Below are positions 41,845 through 50,275 of a stretch of 64,000 nucleotides of DNA, in pieces. The stretch spans positions 124,001 through 188,000 of the forward strand of contig DAOSDY010000001.1 of assembly GCA_035362835.1 (NCBI GenBank), read 5' to 3'. The position numbers and the translations under genes were made by a program. The first letter of the stretch is position 1, and each line of letters begins with the position of its first letter. The notes under the pieces are model-generated. The model was not told where the DNA came from, searched no databases, and worked only from the letters and a program-made list of their open reading frames with translations. The stretch comes from Melioribacteraceae bacterium (GTDB lineage Bacteria > Bacteroidota > Ignavibacteria > Ignavibacteriales > Melioribacteraceae).

Positions 41845-43196
41845 AATTTATAAATACTTTTTGTTTTTGAATTAACCTTATAACGATCGTCAATTCTTAA
41901 ACCGATAATCCATACAATATTGTTCCGGTTTGTAAGAACAAGCTGATCTTTTTTTTCAACAGAGCTGATTTTATTGCCCGTTAAAAAATCAGATACCTTC
42001 TTATATCCTTTCATTCCGAGCGGAATAAACCTGTCCCCGTTTTTCCACTTACGCAATATAAACATACCATCCGACTTATCTGCACTAATATATTCAACAT
42101 CCCCTTCACCATTGTATCTTACATCAGAGCGACCGACTTTTATAATACCGATTCGTTTTTTTCCAACAGTAATTTCACTCCCTGACTCAAGCTGATAGAA
42201 AAGTTCTTCGTTGCTGACGTTTTTTTTGAGGATAAATATGGAATCGCTTTCCTTAACAGCCATCAAATCCTTTCTCAGCTGAACGGATTTTCCTCTATGC
42301 GTACGGCTCAATTTAAATAATTTTGTTAAATCGGAATAATTAAACTGGTACTTATAATACCTGGCGAGGTAATCTTTCAATAATCCGCCGGCAACCGATT
42401 CCTCATGAAACTCAAATAAATTATTATTTATCTTCAGCCGATCGTGTTTATAGGTAATATATTTACCAGCACTCTTGTAAGTCCCGCTTAAAACAGTTTT
42501 AAGAGTGCCTTCGAGAATTTTTGAAGACCGGAAAACAGCAGCATCCAGTGATGGATTCACTTTTTCCTTCAAGAGAGGAATAACATTATTCCTGATGTAA
42601 TTTCTTTTGAAATCAGATTGAAGATTAGAAGAATCAATTCTGAATGGAATGCCGGATCGATTAAGGTAATCCAGAATCTCTTCCTTTGTAAGGCACATCA
42701 GAGGCCGGATAATATTGCCCCGCTTAACCGGAATGCCGGTGAATCCTCCGGCGCCAGTCCCGGAGAAAAGATTCAAGAGGACAGTTTCAGTATTATCGTT
42801 CTGATTGTGCGCCGTAACAATTTTATTACATTTTAGCTTAGTAGAAAAATTTTGAAGATTTTCGTAGCGAAGCAGTCGAGCCGACTCTTCAATAGAATAT
42901 TTATTAGCCCTGGCATGGGTTTTAACATCGAGTTTAACAAAATGACAGGGGACTTCTAATTTTTCACAGAGATCGAAGACAAACAATTGATCGTCTTCAG
43001 ATTCTTTTCCGCGGAGTGAATGATTAAAATGGAGAGCGTTTATATCAATTTTAAATTTCTTTTTAAATCTGTTAAGCAGATATAGGGCAAAAACGGAATC
43101 TGGTCCACCGCTTACTGCGATCAACAACCTATCGCCTTCTTTGATCATCCCATATTGAGCGATAAACTCAAAAACTTTCTGTTCAATCTTTTTCAT
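41832..43196 (-). CDS. tilS: tRNA(Ile)-lysidine synthase
   Basis: 454-residue enzyme converting C34 of the CAU-anticodon isoleucine tRNA to lysidine, so that it reads AUA. The ATP-pyrophosphatase loop SGGPDS is near residue 29, followed by HFNHSLRGKESEDDQ and IVTAHNQNDNTETVLLNLFSGTG (core TAHNQNDNTETVL). A C-terminal domain (about residues 370-450, with WKNGDRFIPLGMKG) recognises the tRNA. It is preceded by ribD by 15 bases. A CAU-anticodon tRNA gene lies in the same window at 56592 but is of the elongator-Met type. Confidence 0.95.
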   Translation of the reverse strand: MKKIEQKVFEFIAQYGMIKEGDRLLIAVSGGPDSVFALYLLNRFKKKFKIDINALHFNHSLRGKESEDDQLFVFDLCEKLEVPCHFVKLDVKTHARANKYSIEESARLLRYENLQNFSTKLKCNKIVTAHNQNDNTETVLLNLFSGTGAGGFTGIPVKRGNIIRPLMCLTKEEILDYLNRSGIPFRIDSSNLQSDFKRNYIRNNVIPLLKEKVNPSLDAAVFRSSKILEGTLKTVLSGTYKSAGKYITYKHDRLKINNNLFEFHEESVAGGLLKDYLARYYKYQFNYSDLTKLFKLSRTHRGKSVQLRKDLMAVKESDSIFILKKNVSNEELFYQLESGSEITVGKKRIGIIKVGRSDVRYNGEGDVEYISADKSDGMFILRKWKNGDRFIPLGMKGYKKVSDFLTGNKISSVEKKDQLVLTNRNNIVWIIGLRIDDRYKVNSKTKSIYKLWMK

Positions 43197-43211
43197 TCCA
43201 CTGACGCTTTT

Positions 43212-44303
43212 TTATCGTCTTTCAAGTCTTAACAGTACATCTTCACCAACCTTATCAATATCCTTAAAATAATAGGTTAGTGCTTTAGGAAGGCCTTTAA
43301 TTCCCAGATTGCCGGTAAGTGACGACCCGTCCCCAAGAATTTTGGGTCCCATAAAGATCAAAACCTCATCTTCAAGTTTTTCATTTATAAAGCTTGTAAA
43401 TACTTTACGGCCGCCTTCCACAAGAATAGAGGTTATATTTCTATCACCTAGTTTTTTCAGAATATCGGAGAGGTCAAGGTAATTGTTCTTTTTTTCACGA
43501 ACGAAAATGACTTCCACACCATGAACAGCAAGTCGGGTTAATTTTTTATTCTTCGTTTTATTTTTATCTGAAGTCACAATCATAAGGTTACGGTCATAAT
43601 TTTTCTGAACGAGATCGGACTTCGGACTAATCTTAAGATCAGTATCGAGAATAATTCTTCCGGGATTTCGCCCTTCGACAAGACTGACAGTAAGATGCGG
43701 ATTATCAATTTTAACGGTATTATATCCGACGAGGACAGCATCATACTCACTGCGCAATTCATGACACATGCTTCGTGTTTCGACCGAAGTAATCCATTTC
43801 GAATTACCGGATTTATCTGCAATTTTTCCGTCGACAGTAGCGGCCATTTTCAACGTAACGTACGGGTGGGAAGAAACAGTATGTTTGAAAAAGAATTTAT
43901 TTAATTCAATACATTCCTTCTCCAGGATACCCGTAATGACTTCGATTCCTGATTTTTTTAATTTCCTAACAGAAGTGCCGCCCAGATTTTTATTAGGGTT
44001 AACCGAGCCGATAACAATTTTTGAGATCCCAGATTCAATAATAATATCAATGCAATCGAATTCTTTCTCTGAGAAAGTGCATGGTTCAAGATTTGTGTAA
44101 AGAACAGCGCCCGAAGTACTTTCTCTCGAACCTTGTATAGCCGTGATTTCCGGACTTTGATCCGAAGGGGAATTCCTGTATGCAGCGCCAATAATTTTAT
44201 CATTCTTTACCAACAGGGCGCCGCAAAGGGGTCTTGGGCTTACTTTACCCTTTCCTTTTTTTGCGAGTTCAATCGCTATCTGTATATAGGATTCGTCGAG
44301 CAT
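43212..44303 (-). CDS. ribD: RibD-like riboflavin biosynthesis protein, deaminase site altered
   Basis: 363-residue, two-domain protein. Classic RibD deaminates then reduces the pyrimidine intermediate of riboflavin synthesis. The C-terminal reductase domain (about residues 148-363) is intact, with LKMAATVDGKIAD, WITSVETRSMCHELRS and ILVEGGRKVF. The N-terminal deaminase keeps Glu52, Cys75 (LEPC) and Cys84, but the zinc-ligand His is replaced: the usual HAE at 50-52 is SPE, and PNPxVG is SPRPLCG. The deaminase half may therefore be inactive, leaving this a reductase. It follows greA directly. No other riboflavin gene or FMN riboswitch is seen. Confidence 0.88.
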   Translation of the reverse strand: MLDESYIQIAIELAKKGKGKVSPRPLCGALLVKNDKIIGAAYRNSPSDQSPEITAIQGSRESTSGAVLYTNLEPCTFSEKEFDCIDIIIESGISKIVIGSVNPNKNLGGTSVRKLKKSGIEVITGILEKECIELNKFFFKHTVSSHPYVTLKMAATVDGKIADKSGNSKWITSVETRSMCHELRSEYDAVLVGYNTVKIDNPHLTVSLVEGRNPGRIILDTDLKISPKSDLVQKNYDRNLMIVTSDKNKTKNKKLTRLAVHGVEVIFVREKKNNYLDLSDILKKLGDRNITSILVEGGRKVFTSFINEKLEDEVLIFMGPKILGDGSSLTGNLGIKGLPKALTYYFKDIDKVGEDVLLRLERR

Positions 44304-44774
44304 CTATTCAAGACTGATAACTTCAAAATTTATCATACCGGCCGGAACTTTTGCCTGAACCTTCTGACCAACTTTTACTCCCATTAAAGCCTGGCCGACA
44401 GGCGAGGAAATAGAGATTTTTCCCTTTTCAAGATCGGCCTCTTCAGGAGAAACAAGAGTGTACTTAAAAGTTTTTTTATTATTAAGATTCTTTACGGTAA
44501 GAGTCGATAAAATATGTGCCTGGTCTTTGGGCATATTTGAAGTATCTATAACCCTAGCACGGGATAGAAGTTCTTCCAGTTTGCTGATTTTTAATTCAAG
44601 TAATCCCTGTTCTTCTTTAGCGGCATCGTACTCGGCATTTTCAGAAAGATCGCCATGGGATCTTGCTTCGGCAATTCTTTCAGCCATGGATTTACGACCA
44701 TTGGTCTTTAAATCAGTAAGTTCCTTTTCCATTTCACGAATTCGCTCTCTGCTCAGATATACCAAATTAGTCAC
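44304..44774 (-). CDS. greA: Transcription elongation factor GreA
   Basis: 156-residue factor that rescues backtracked RNA polymerase. An N-terminal coiled coil carries the acidic tip ARSHGDLSENAEYDAAKEEQ (core GDLSENAEYDAA, around residues 38-50), followed by the C-terminal FKBP-like domain with SPVGQALMGVKVGQ. I start at GTG 44774 (VTNLVYLSRERI): AAAGGAG lies eight bases upstream and the length is then standard. A longer open frame to 44825 runs through the terminator hairpin and is not the gene. It heads the operon greA-ribD-tilS-hpt-ftsH. Confidence 0.95.
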   Translation of the reverse strand: MTNLVYLSRERIREMEKELTDLKTNGRKSMAERIAEARSHGDLSENAEYDAAKEEQGLLELKISKLEELLSRARVIDTSNMPKDQAHILSTLTVKNLNNKKTFKYTLVSPEEADLEKGKISISSPVGQALMGVKVGQKVQAKVPAGMINFEVISLE

Positions 44775-44799
44775 TGATTTAACTCCTTTTCTGGTGATA

Positions 44800-44840
44800 T
44801 AAAAAAAATTGCCATCGTCCGGCAAAAGCCTGACAATGGC
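44800..44840 (-). terminator. Terminator-like hairpin in the greA leader
   Basis: On the minus strand GCCATTGTCAGGC / GCCGGACGATGGC (44840-44811) with a TTTT loop forms a 13-position stem with one mismatch and one G-T pair, followed by AATTTTTTTT (44810-44801). It lies between the predicted greA promoter and the greA ribosome-binding site, starting at or just after the predicted transcript start, so it could be an attenuator of greA as well as a terminator for the upstream gene. Confidence 0.8.
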
Positions 44841-44844
44841 AGCG

Positions 44845-44875
44845 AAAAAATAACAAGTTTAATTAATGTATGCAA
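44845..44875 (-). promoter_or_regulatory. Predicted promoter of the greA operon
   Basis: TTG (44875-44873), 20 bases, then TATTTTTT (44852-44845): a one-base variant of TAnnTTTG. The same stretch also reads as a sigma-70-like TTGCAT-N17-TATTTT. The predicted start is about 70 bases before the greA GTG, immediately ahead of the hairpin. Confidence 0.55.
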
Positions 44876-44982
44876 GCCATTAAAGTGTTATTTAGATAAC
44901 AGCCGGATGCCTGTTTCAACAGATTATTTTGAAATTGAAATTTTGATTTCGACGGGAGAATTGTAAATGGAACAAATCTGAA

Positions 44983-45783
44983 TTATTCTTTAGAACTTTT
45001 TTCCCCTTTTTTTATCTGATCTGCAATTTTACGTAAGTCATTTACACTTTTTAAACCCAATCTCTCCTTCATATTATAAAGATGTGTCTCAACTGTTTTT
45101 TTATCGATGTGTGAAAGCTCAGCGATTTCTATATTACTTTTTCCCTTTATGATGAATGTAAATATTTTCTGCTCCGCGGGTGAAAGTCTCTTTATAATCC
45201 TCTCATATTCCTCAAAATCCAGAATCTGTCCGGATTCAAAAAGTTTTATTTTGAAATTTGGCCCGGCTAATAAAATGCTAAGGTTAATTAGAATATAAAT
45301 TGATATCCTGTAAGTATTAGTAAGTGTTAATAAGTAGATATCGGAATAATAAACATAAGCCGTTGCCGCACCGATAAGATACATTATAACAATAGGAAGT
45401 GCATAAACAAAAAAGTAACCTGTTTTTTTAAGATTAAGATAGATCCGGTACGCAAAATATAACGCAATTACAAGCATAAGAAAGAACGAAATTATTAAGA
45501 GCGTAACATCACTTCTATCTACGAACCAGAACAGGACTAAAACTATGAGAGTCCCGATCTTAAATTTTAATTTAAGCTTCGGCAGAACAAAGAACAGTAT
45601 TGTATTCAATACCAGATAGGTTTCAATCCAAATTACCGGCCGATTAAAAAAATAACTGGAAATAACAATTAAAGGGTCTGTTACCGCTGTAAAGAAAAAA
45701 AAGAAACGCAACTCGTGATTGCGGAACCGAATAAGAGGTCCGATAGGAATAATTGTATTTATGAGATAGAGTAATCGAATCAC
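44983..45783 (-). CDS. Membrane-embedded LuxR-type transcription regulator
   Basis: 266-residue protein. Residues 1-180 contain about six hydrophobic segments, for example ISSYFF near 45 and VLVLFWFV near 88. The C-terminal about 65 residues form a LuxR/GerE helix-turn-helix: LSPAEQKIFTFIIKGKSNIEIA (core SNIEIAELSHIDKKTVETHL) followed by NMKERLGLKSV. This would be a one-component, membrane-bound DNA-binding regulator, similar in layout to other Bacteroidota 'membrane LuxR' proteins. The signal and targets are unknown. It is 53 bases downstream of the AddB-like gene. Confidence 0.85.
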   Translation of the reverse strand: MIRLLYLINTIIPIGPLIRFRNHELRFFFFFTAVTDPLIVISSYFFNRPVIWIETYLVLNTILFFVLPKLKLKFKIGTLIVLVLFWFVDRSDVTLLIISFFLMLVIALYFAYRIYLNLKKTGYFFVYALPIVIMYLIGAATAYVYYSDIYLLTLTNTYRISIYILINLSILLAGPNFKIKLFESGQILDFEEYERIIKRLSPAEQKIFTFIIKGKSNIEIAELSHIDKKTVETHLYNMKERLGLKSVNDLRKIADQIKKGEKSSKE

Positions 45784-45836
45784 TGTTTATGTTCCCGAAT
45801 CGAAAATAAATTAAGTTCCCCTACTTTTTCAACGTA

Positions 45837-48800
45837 CTAAGCAATAATTGAATTAATTCTGCAGACAGATTTAAAATTGCAGTACCTGCAGACCAGAGTT
45901 TCCCGGTCCTCACGATTTGAGAGTCCGAATTTCCCCTCAGTAATTCTTTGTACATAATCCCGAATATGCTGCATTGTTAATTTAATCAGCTGAGATGAAT
46001 CTTTTATCTCCGAATCACCCGAAACGACTTTTATTTTCCCGAACTCATCTTCAGAATATTTTAAGGAATAGATTATCATATCTTCGGGAGAAAAGTCTCT
46101 GCCAAATTTTCTCTTTAACAGCTGTGAAGAGGCATAAAGATAGACCGGCAATTGAAGCGAAACACCCTCTTTCAATTCACGGAAAGAAGGTTTCTTACCG
46201 CTCAGCTTATAGTCAATTATATTAAAAGTATCGTCGGTGTTCGAGACATCAATCCGGTCGATTTTCCCTTTCAATTTAATTCCCTCAACTGTTACGGGCT
46301 TTGAATCGCTTAAGACAGAGTCCGAACTCTCATCAGTAATAGATCCGAACCTCACCTCAAAATATGAAGGGGAAAAATCATTATTATTTTCGCATTCATA
46401 TTCAATAAAACGGTTAAGAATCGATTCTTTTTCGTTTCCGCCGATACCGAAGATTTTTTCTTTCTCGTAAAATGTAAGCGGGGATTTGAAATTCGTTATT
46501 GATATCTCTTCATAAGCAATTTGATTTAACAATTTTCTAGCATGTTCAAGAGTTTCACTATTGCATGAATTAAGGTTAATACTCAATTCCCTCAATCTTG
46601 TATAGAACTGAAAAAGTATATTATGCAGAATATTTCCCATTTCCATGGCTTCGATATCTTCTGACGGCTCCTCAATTGTATCGATCTTTAATATTCTTTC
46701 CACAAAAAACTTGAACGGACATTTTGCATACATTTCCAGCTGGGAAATAGAATACTGCCTGTTTGCATACGATTTTAAAATTTCGAGAGATTCAGGATTT
46801 AGCATTTCAACATCGTCATCCAGAAGGAAACCCGTATATCCGGAAACACATAAAGGATCTTCTTCCCTCTTTTTCTCAACCGAGATCGCTTTTTCGATCT
46901 CATTGTAATCGTAATCAGATTGCAAGAAATCTCCAGGCATTAATTCATCACCGTTACTTCCTATTTCAATTTCAAAGTCCTCTTTTGAACAGATCAGCTT
47001 ATTGTTAACTTCATCATTTATTGTTCCTGTTTCGAAAAGCAACTCAAAATCTTTAAGAAATGACGATTCAACTGTTTCCCTTCCGGATTCGGTTGCCGGG
47101 AAACTAAGGAATATTTTTTTATTCCAGGCAATGAGCGTCTGGTAGAAAAGATTCCTTTCCTGTGCCTGATGCTCGATTGCACGTTTCTTAAAAGACGGCA
47201 ATGTGAAGATCTCGGGAGAATATCTCGTAGGCAGGTCGCCATCACACAGTCCGCCTATAAATACGTAATCGTATTGAAGTCCGCGAATCTCTTCAAGCGT
47301 GGTTATCTGAACACCGTAATTCGATTTTTCCTTTACATTGAACCGGGCCCACCCGCAAGCAGTTCTTATCTGCTCCATAAAAAAATGGAGATGAAATTTT
47401 CTCTCCGTTCCATACTCTTCCTGCATCAGGTCGAATACCTCGTTAAGCGTGTCTATAAATGTCGAGAAACCTCTTATGTTTTCTTCTGAATTGTTTGCCG
47501 ACGATAAAAGCCGGAGACCTATTCCGCTTTTATACAGGAAATCAAAGAGTCTTTTCAGGAATTCGCTGACGGTTAATTTGTCTTCGAAAGGTTTTAGAAG
47601 AAGTGAAATACCGTTGAGATCTACAAGTGCTTTTTTATAAGATTCTATCTGCTTGCCCTGCTCCGATTCATCAATACCTGAGTAATACTTTCTGCTTTCA
47701 ATAGCATCATTGAGAGAAGAGAACCAGTTATTCCGACCCGATACAATTTTTAATTCCGATGATACTTTAAGAAGATTTGAGAAATCGATATCGCCGTTTT
47801 CTATAAAGCCGCCGGTTAGTGCGCGGAAAATGTTTTTAAAGTAGAAATCATTCTCTGCTATTTCAAGATAATTGATAACGGCTGTAACGGGATTGGAATT
47901 ATCGAGGGAAATTCGATCTGTTAAATTATACGGGATTCCGTTCTTTTCGAAAACATCCCTTACAATAAGAGAATAATTCTGAATCAGGTTGAATACAACA
48001 CATATTTTATGAGGTTCAACCTTCTCTTCCACAATCAGTTTTTTTATTTCCTTTGATATTGTTTCGATTTCAGATTCGCGGTTGAAAGCAGAAAATTTTA
48101 TGATTTTTTCTTTATCCGATAAAACCTTCTTTTTCCCCCTTATCTTGAACAGCTCATTTCTAACTGTTTTTCTGAACGAGTTGAGACGTTCTTCTGCCTG
48201 ATCAATCACAATCCTGAAACCGGAATCAATAAATCTTCTAAAACACTTATCGAGATGCGAGAAGATAAAATTATTATTCTCATTGTAGTCGAAATTAAGA
48301 AATAGTTTAGCCCGCTTATTCTTCGCGAGTGTATCGATTATCGAATGTTCCGGGAGAGTAAATTCATCGAATCCGTTTACTATCACCAGATCCGTATCAG
48401 GAAAGAGAGATTGAAAATTATTTATCAGTTCTATGCACGGCAGATTATTCAGTTTAATGTAAACATCCCCGATCTCGAATGCATTAAGTCTGCCGCACTT
48501 TTCGAGATACCTCTCATATATATCCGCAATATCATCGGCTTTCAGCTGCTCAGAGCCGGAGAGTCCTTCAGCTTCTTTCCGGATTGAAACCGGGGTTATT
48601 CCATTTCGTTTATATTCCGAAATGATATTCCTGATACGGTCGAGAGTACCGAATGGGATCTCTTTTTTATAGAGCGAAAAATATCTCAACTTAATTTCCG
48701 AAGCGCTCTGTTTAATAAAAACAGTTGATGCAGCTTCGCTTAGCTGCCGGATCGCGGCCGATTTTTTGAGCAGTTTTGTTGAGAGAGTCCCGATCGTCTC

Positions 48801-48980
48801 TATATTTATTCCGTGCGCTGACCGGGCAGGCATAAGAGAGATTATTTCCTTCTTCAGCGTCCTTGCTTTCCGGTTCGTAGGAACGATTAAAAGCAGTTCG
48901 TGGATCCTGTTCGATGTAATTTTTTCCTGAACGAGAAAATCGAGATCTATCTTTTTTATATTTTCTTTAGTAAGTATCAT
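45837..48980 (-). CDS. AddB-like helicase/exonuclease subunit with PD-(D/E)XK nuclease
   Basis: 1,047-residue protein likely acting in double-strand-break processing. The C-terminal nuclease domain (about 760-1040) has KIDRIDVSN and FNIIDYKLSG, containing the Asp and Asp-x-Lys of the PD-(D/E)XK site. The cysteines of CPFKFF (about residue 770) and CRYCNFKSVC near the end give the C...CxxCx5C pattern of the AddB iron-sulfur cluster. The N-terminal region has LLLIVPTNRKARTLK but no Walker A GxGKT, so it is probably not an active motor. No addA-like gene is in the window; the partner must lie elsewhere. Confidence 0.85.
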   Translation of the reverse strand: MILTKENIKKIDLDFLVQEKITSNRIHELLLIVPTNRKARTLKKEIISLMPARSAHGINIETIGTLSTKLLKKSAAIRQLSEAASTVFIKQSASEIKLRYFSLYKKEIPFGTLDRIRNIISEYKRNGITPVSIRKEAEGLSGSEQLKADDIADIYERYLEKCGRLNAFEIGDVYIKLNNLPCIELINNFQSLFPDTDLVIVNGFDEFTLPEHSIIDTLAKNKRAKLFLNFDYNENNNFIFSHLDKCFRRFIDSGFRIVIDQAEERLNSFRKTVRNELFKIRGKKKVLSDKEKIIKFSAFNRESEIETISKEIKKLIVEEKVEPHKICVVFNLIQNYSLIVRDVFEKNGIPYNLTDRISLDNSNPVTAVINYLEIAENDFYFKNIFRALTGGFIENGDIDFSNLLKVSSELKIVSGRNNWFSSLNDAIESRKYYSGIDESEQGKQIESYKKALVDLNGISLLLKPFEDKLTVSEFLKRLFDFLYKSGIGLRLLSSANNSEENIRGFSTFIDTLNEVFDLMQEEYGTERKFHLHFFMEQIRTACGWARFNVKEKSNYGVQITTLEEIRGLQYDYVFIGGLCDGDLPTRYSPEIFTLPSFKKRAIEHQAQERNLFYQTLIAWNKKIFLSFPATESGRETVESSFLKDFELLFETGTINDEVNNKLICSKEDFEIEIGSNGDELMPGDFLQSDYDYNEIEKAISVEKKREEDPLCVSGYTGFLLDDDVEMLNPESLEILKSYANRQYSISQLEMYAKCPFKFFVERILKIDTIEEPSEDIEAMEMGNILHNILFQFYTRLRELSINLNSCNSETLEHARKLLNQIAYEEISITNFKSPLTFYEKEKIFGIGGNEKESILNRFIEYECENNNDFSPSYFEVRFGSITDESSDSVLSDSKPVTVEGIKLKGKIDRIDVSNTDDTFNIIDYKLSGKKPSFRELKEGVSLQLPVYLYASSQLLKRKFGRDFSPEDMIIYSLKYSEDEFGKIKVVSGDSEIKDSSQLIKLTMQHIRDYVQRITEGKFGLSNREDRETLVCRYCNFKSVCRINSIIA

Positions 48981-49014
48981 TTACTTTTAAGATAATAGAC
49001 TCTTCACTGATAAT

Positions 49015-49515
49015 TCATTTAATTCTACCTATTAATTTTTTATAGGAAGCCCTGATCTGTCCGGACAAATCAAGATTCAGATCCCTAACAACCTGATAAA
49101 ATTCCTTTTCTGAGGTTTTTCTGCTCCTTTTTACTACCGACTCCAATTCCAGGAAATTTCCAAGACCTTTTACTTTATCGAGATGGATACGTGTATTCTT
49201 ATACATATAAAGTTTTCTCTTTTTTTCTACAACTGAATCAATTCTGAAGATAGCGCTTAGATATTCTTCAGGATTGTCACCAATAAGTTTCAACAAATAG
49301 TAATTACTCCAGCGTTTCCCTTTTTCGTCCCGCAGATATTTGATAAGAATATATTCACCATTTTCGATTCGGAGCTTTAGCAGACCTTTTTTAACTTTGT
49401 AATAGACATCTTTCTGTTTCAGTTCACGGATAAATTTATAATCCGGTTTCCTCATTTTTTTAATTATAGAAGTATGCGAAGGAGTTTTAATTTTAAGTTC
49501 AAGATTGAGGGCCAT
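49015..49515 (-). CDS. CYTH-domain protein (class IV adenylate cyclase-like)
   Basis: 166-residue protein. It begins MALNLELKIK, the CyaB-type variant of the ExExK motif, and contains DVYYKVKKGLLKLRIENGEYILIKY (core GLLKLRIENG) and later FLELESVVK, with the alternating acidic and basic residues of a triphosphate tunnel. Members hydrolyse triphosphates or make cAMP; the activity here is unknown. It lies 34 bases upstream of the AddB-like gene. It converges with nothing; a divergent outer-membrane protein gene starts about 115 bases away. Confidence 0.85.
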   Translation of the reverse strand: MALNLELKIKTPSHTSIIKKMRKPDYKFIRELKQKDVYYKVKKGLLKLRIENGEYILIKYLRDEKGKRWSNYYLLKLIGDNPEEYLSAIFRIDSVVEKKRKLYMYKNTRIHLDKVKGLGNFLELESVVKRSRKTSEKEFYQVVRDLNLDLSGQIRASYKKLIGRIK

Positions 49516-49630
49516 TAGAACCTTTTTATTTATGACGTTGTTAAAGAGAGCAAAGTACCGATTTTATCGGGTTGTTTTTTCCCATAATATCAATATCTTA
49601 CACATGAAGGTTAGCAAAAGGATGACAAAA

Positions 49631-50275
49631 ATGAAAGTATTTGCATATATCTTATTTGCTCTGCTTGCTTTTTCAAGCATAGAAGCCCAGCGTATCGGTC
49701 AGATGGCTCCTGAAAAGCCGCCTGAAGTATTTCCCAACAACAGCTGGGGAGCAGATATTATGTTCGGTGAAGGGGGATTCGGGCTCGGTACATTTTATAA
49801 AAGGGCCTTCTCACGAACTCTTACCGGTGTAATTGATCTTTCTGTTTCGGAATCGAAAGACGACAGGGAGATGGAATACATTGACTACTGGGGCAATACA
49901 TTTGTAATTGGCAAAGTAAACAGGATTTTTCTTATCCCTGTAAATTTCGGACTGCAGTACAGGATTTTTGCAGACGTACTAACTGAAAATCTTAGGCCTT
50001 ACCTGAGCGCCGGTGTCGGACCTACATTCGTTATAACGACCCCGTACGAAAAAGAATTTTTCAGTTCGTTCAGCGATGCAAAAATGCATTACGCCGCCGG
50101 TGGATATTTCGGGCTGGGTGCAAACTTCGGCGACAGTAAGTCTAATCTGGTTGGCATTAATATCCGTTATTATCATATCTATTTGTTCGGTGAAGGCGTG
50201 GAAAGTTTGCAGTCAAATGTCCGTAAGAGTTTTGGCCATTTTTATATCTCGCTTAATCTCGGAATTATGTATTGA
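49631..50275 (+). CDS. Outer-membrane beta-barrel-like protein
   Basis: About 214-residue protein with signal peptide MKVFAYILFALLAFSSIEAQ. The mature part is beta-rich with glycine/aromatic alternation, for example GEGGFGLGTFYKRAF, RPYLSAGVGPTFVIT and AAGGYFGLGANFG, like small OmpW/OmpX-type barrels. No family is assigned with certainty. Of several in-frame starts I chose ATG 49631 because the signal peptide then begins Met-Lys and AAAAGG lies about ten bases upstream; 49622 and 49604 are alternatives. Its stop overlaps the TTG start of the DUF2461 gene. Confidence 0.7.
   Translation: MKVFAYILFALLAFSSIEAQRIGQMAPEKPPEVFPNNSWGADIMFGEGGFGLGTFYKRAFSRTLTGVIDLSVSESKDDREMEYIDYWGNTFVIGKVNRIFLIPVNFGLQYRIFADVLTENLRPYLSAGVGPTFVITTPYEKEFFSSFSDAKMHYAAGGYFGLGANFGDSKSNLVGINIRYYHIYLFGEGVESLQSNVRKSFGHFYISLNLGIMY

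Noticed and set aside
44100..44330. FMN riboswitch near ribD
   Set aside because: ribD follows greA without a gap, so there is no leader that could hold one.
44775..44825. GreA with a 17-residue N-terminal extension
   Set aside because: The extension is translated from the terminator hairpin, and GTG 44774 has an ideally spaced AAAGGAG.
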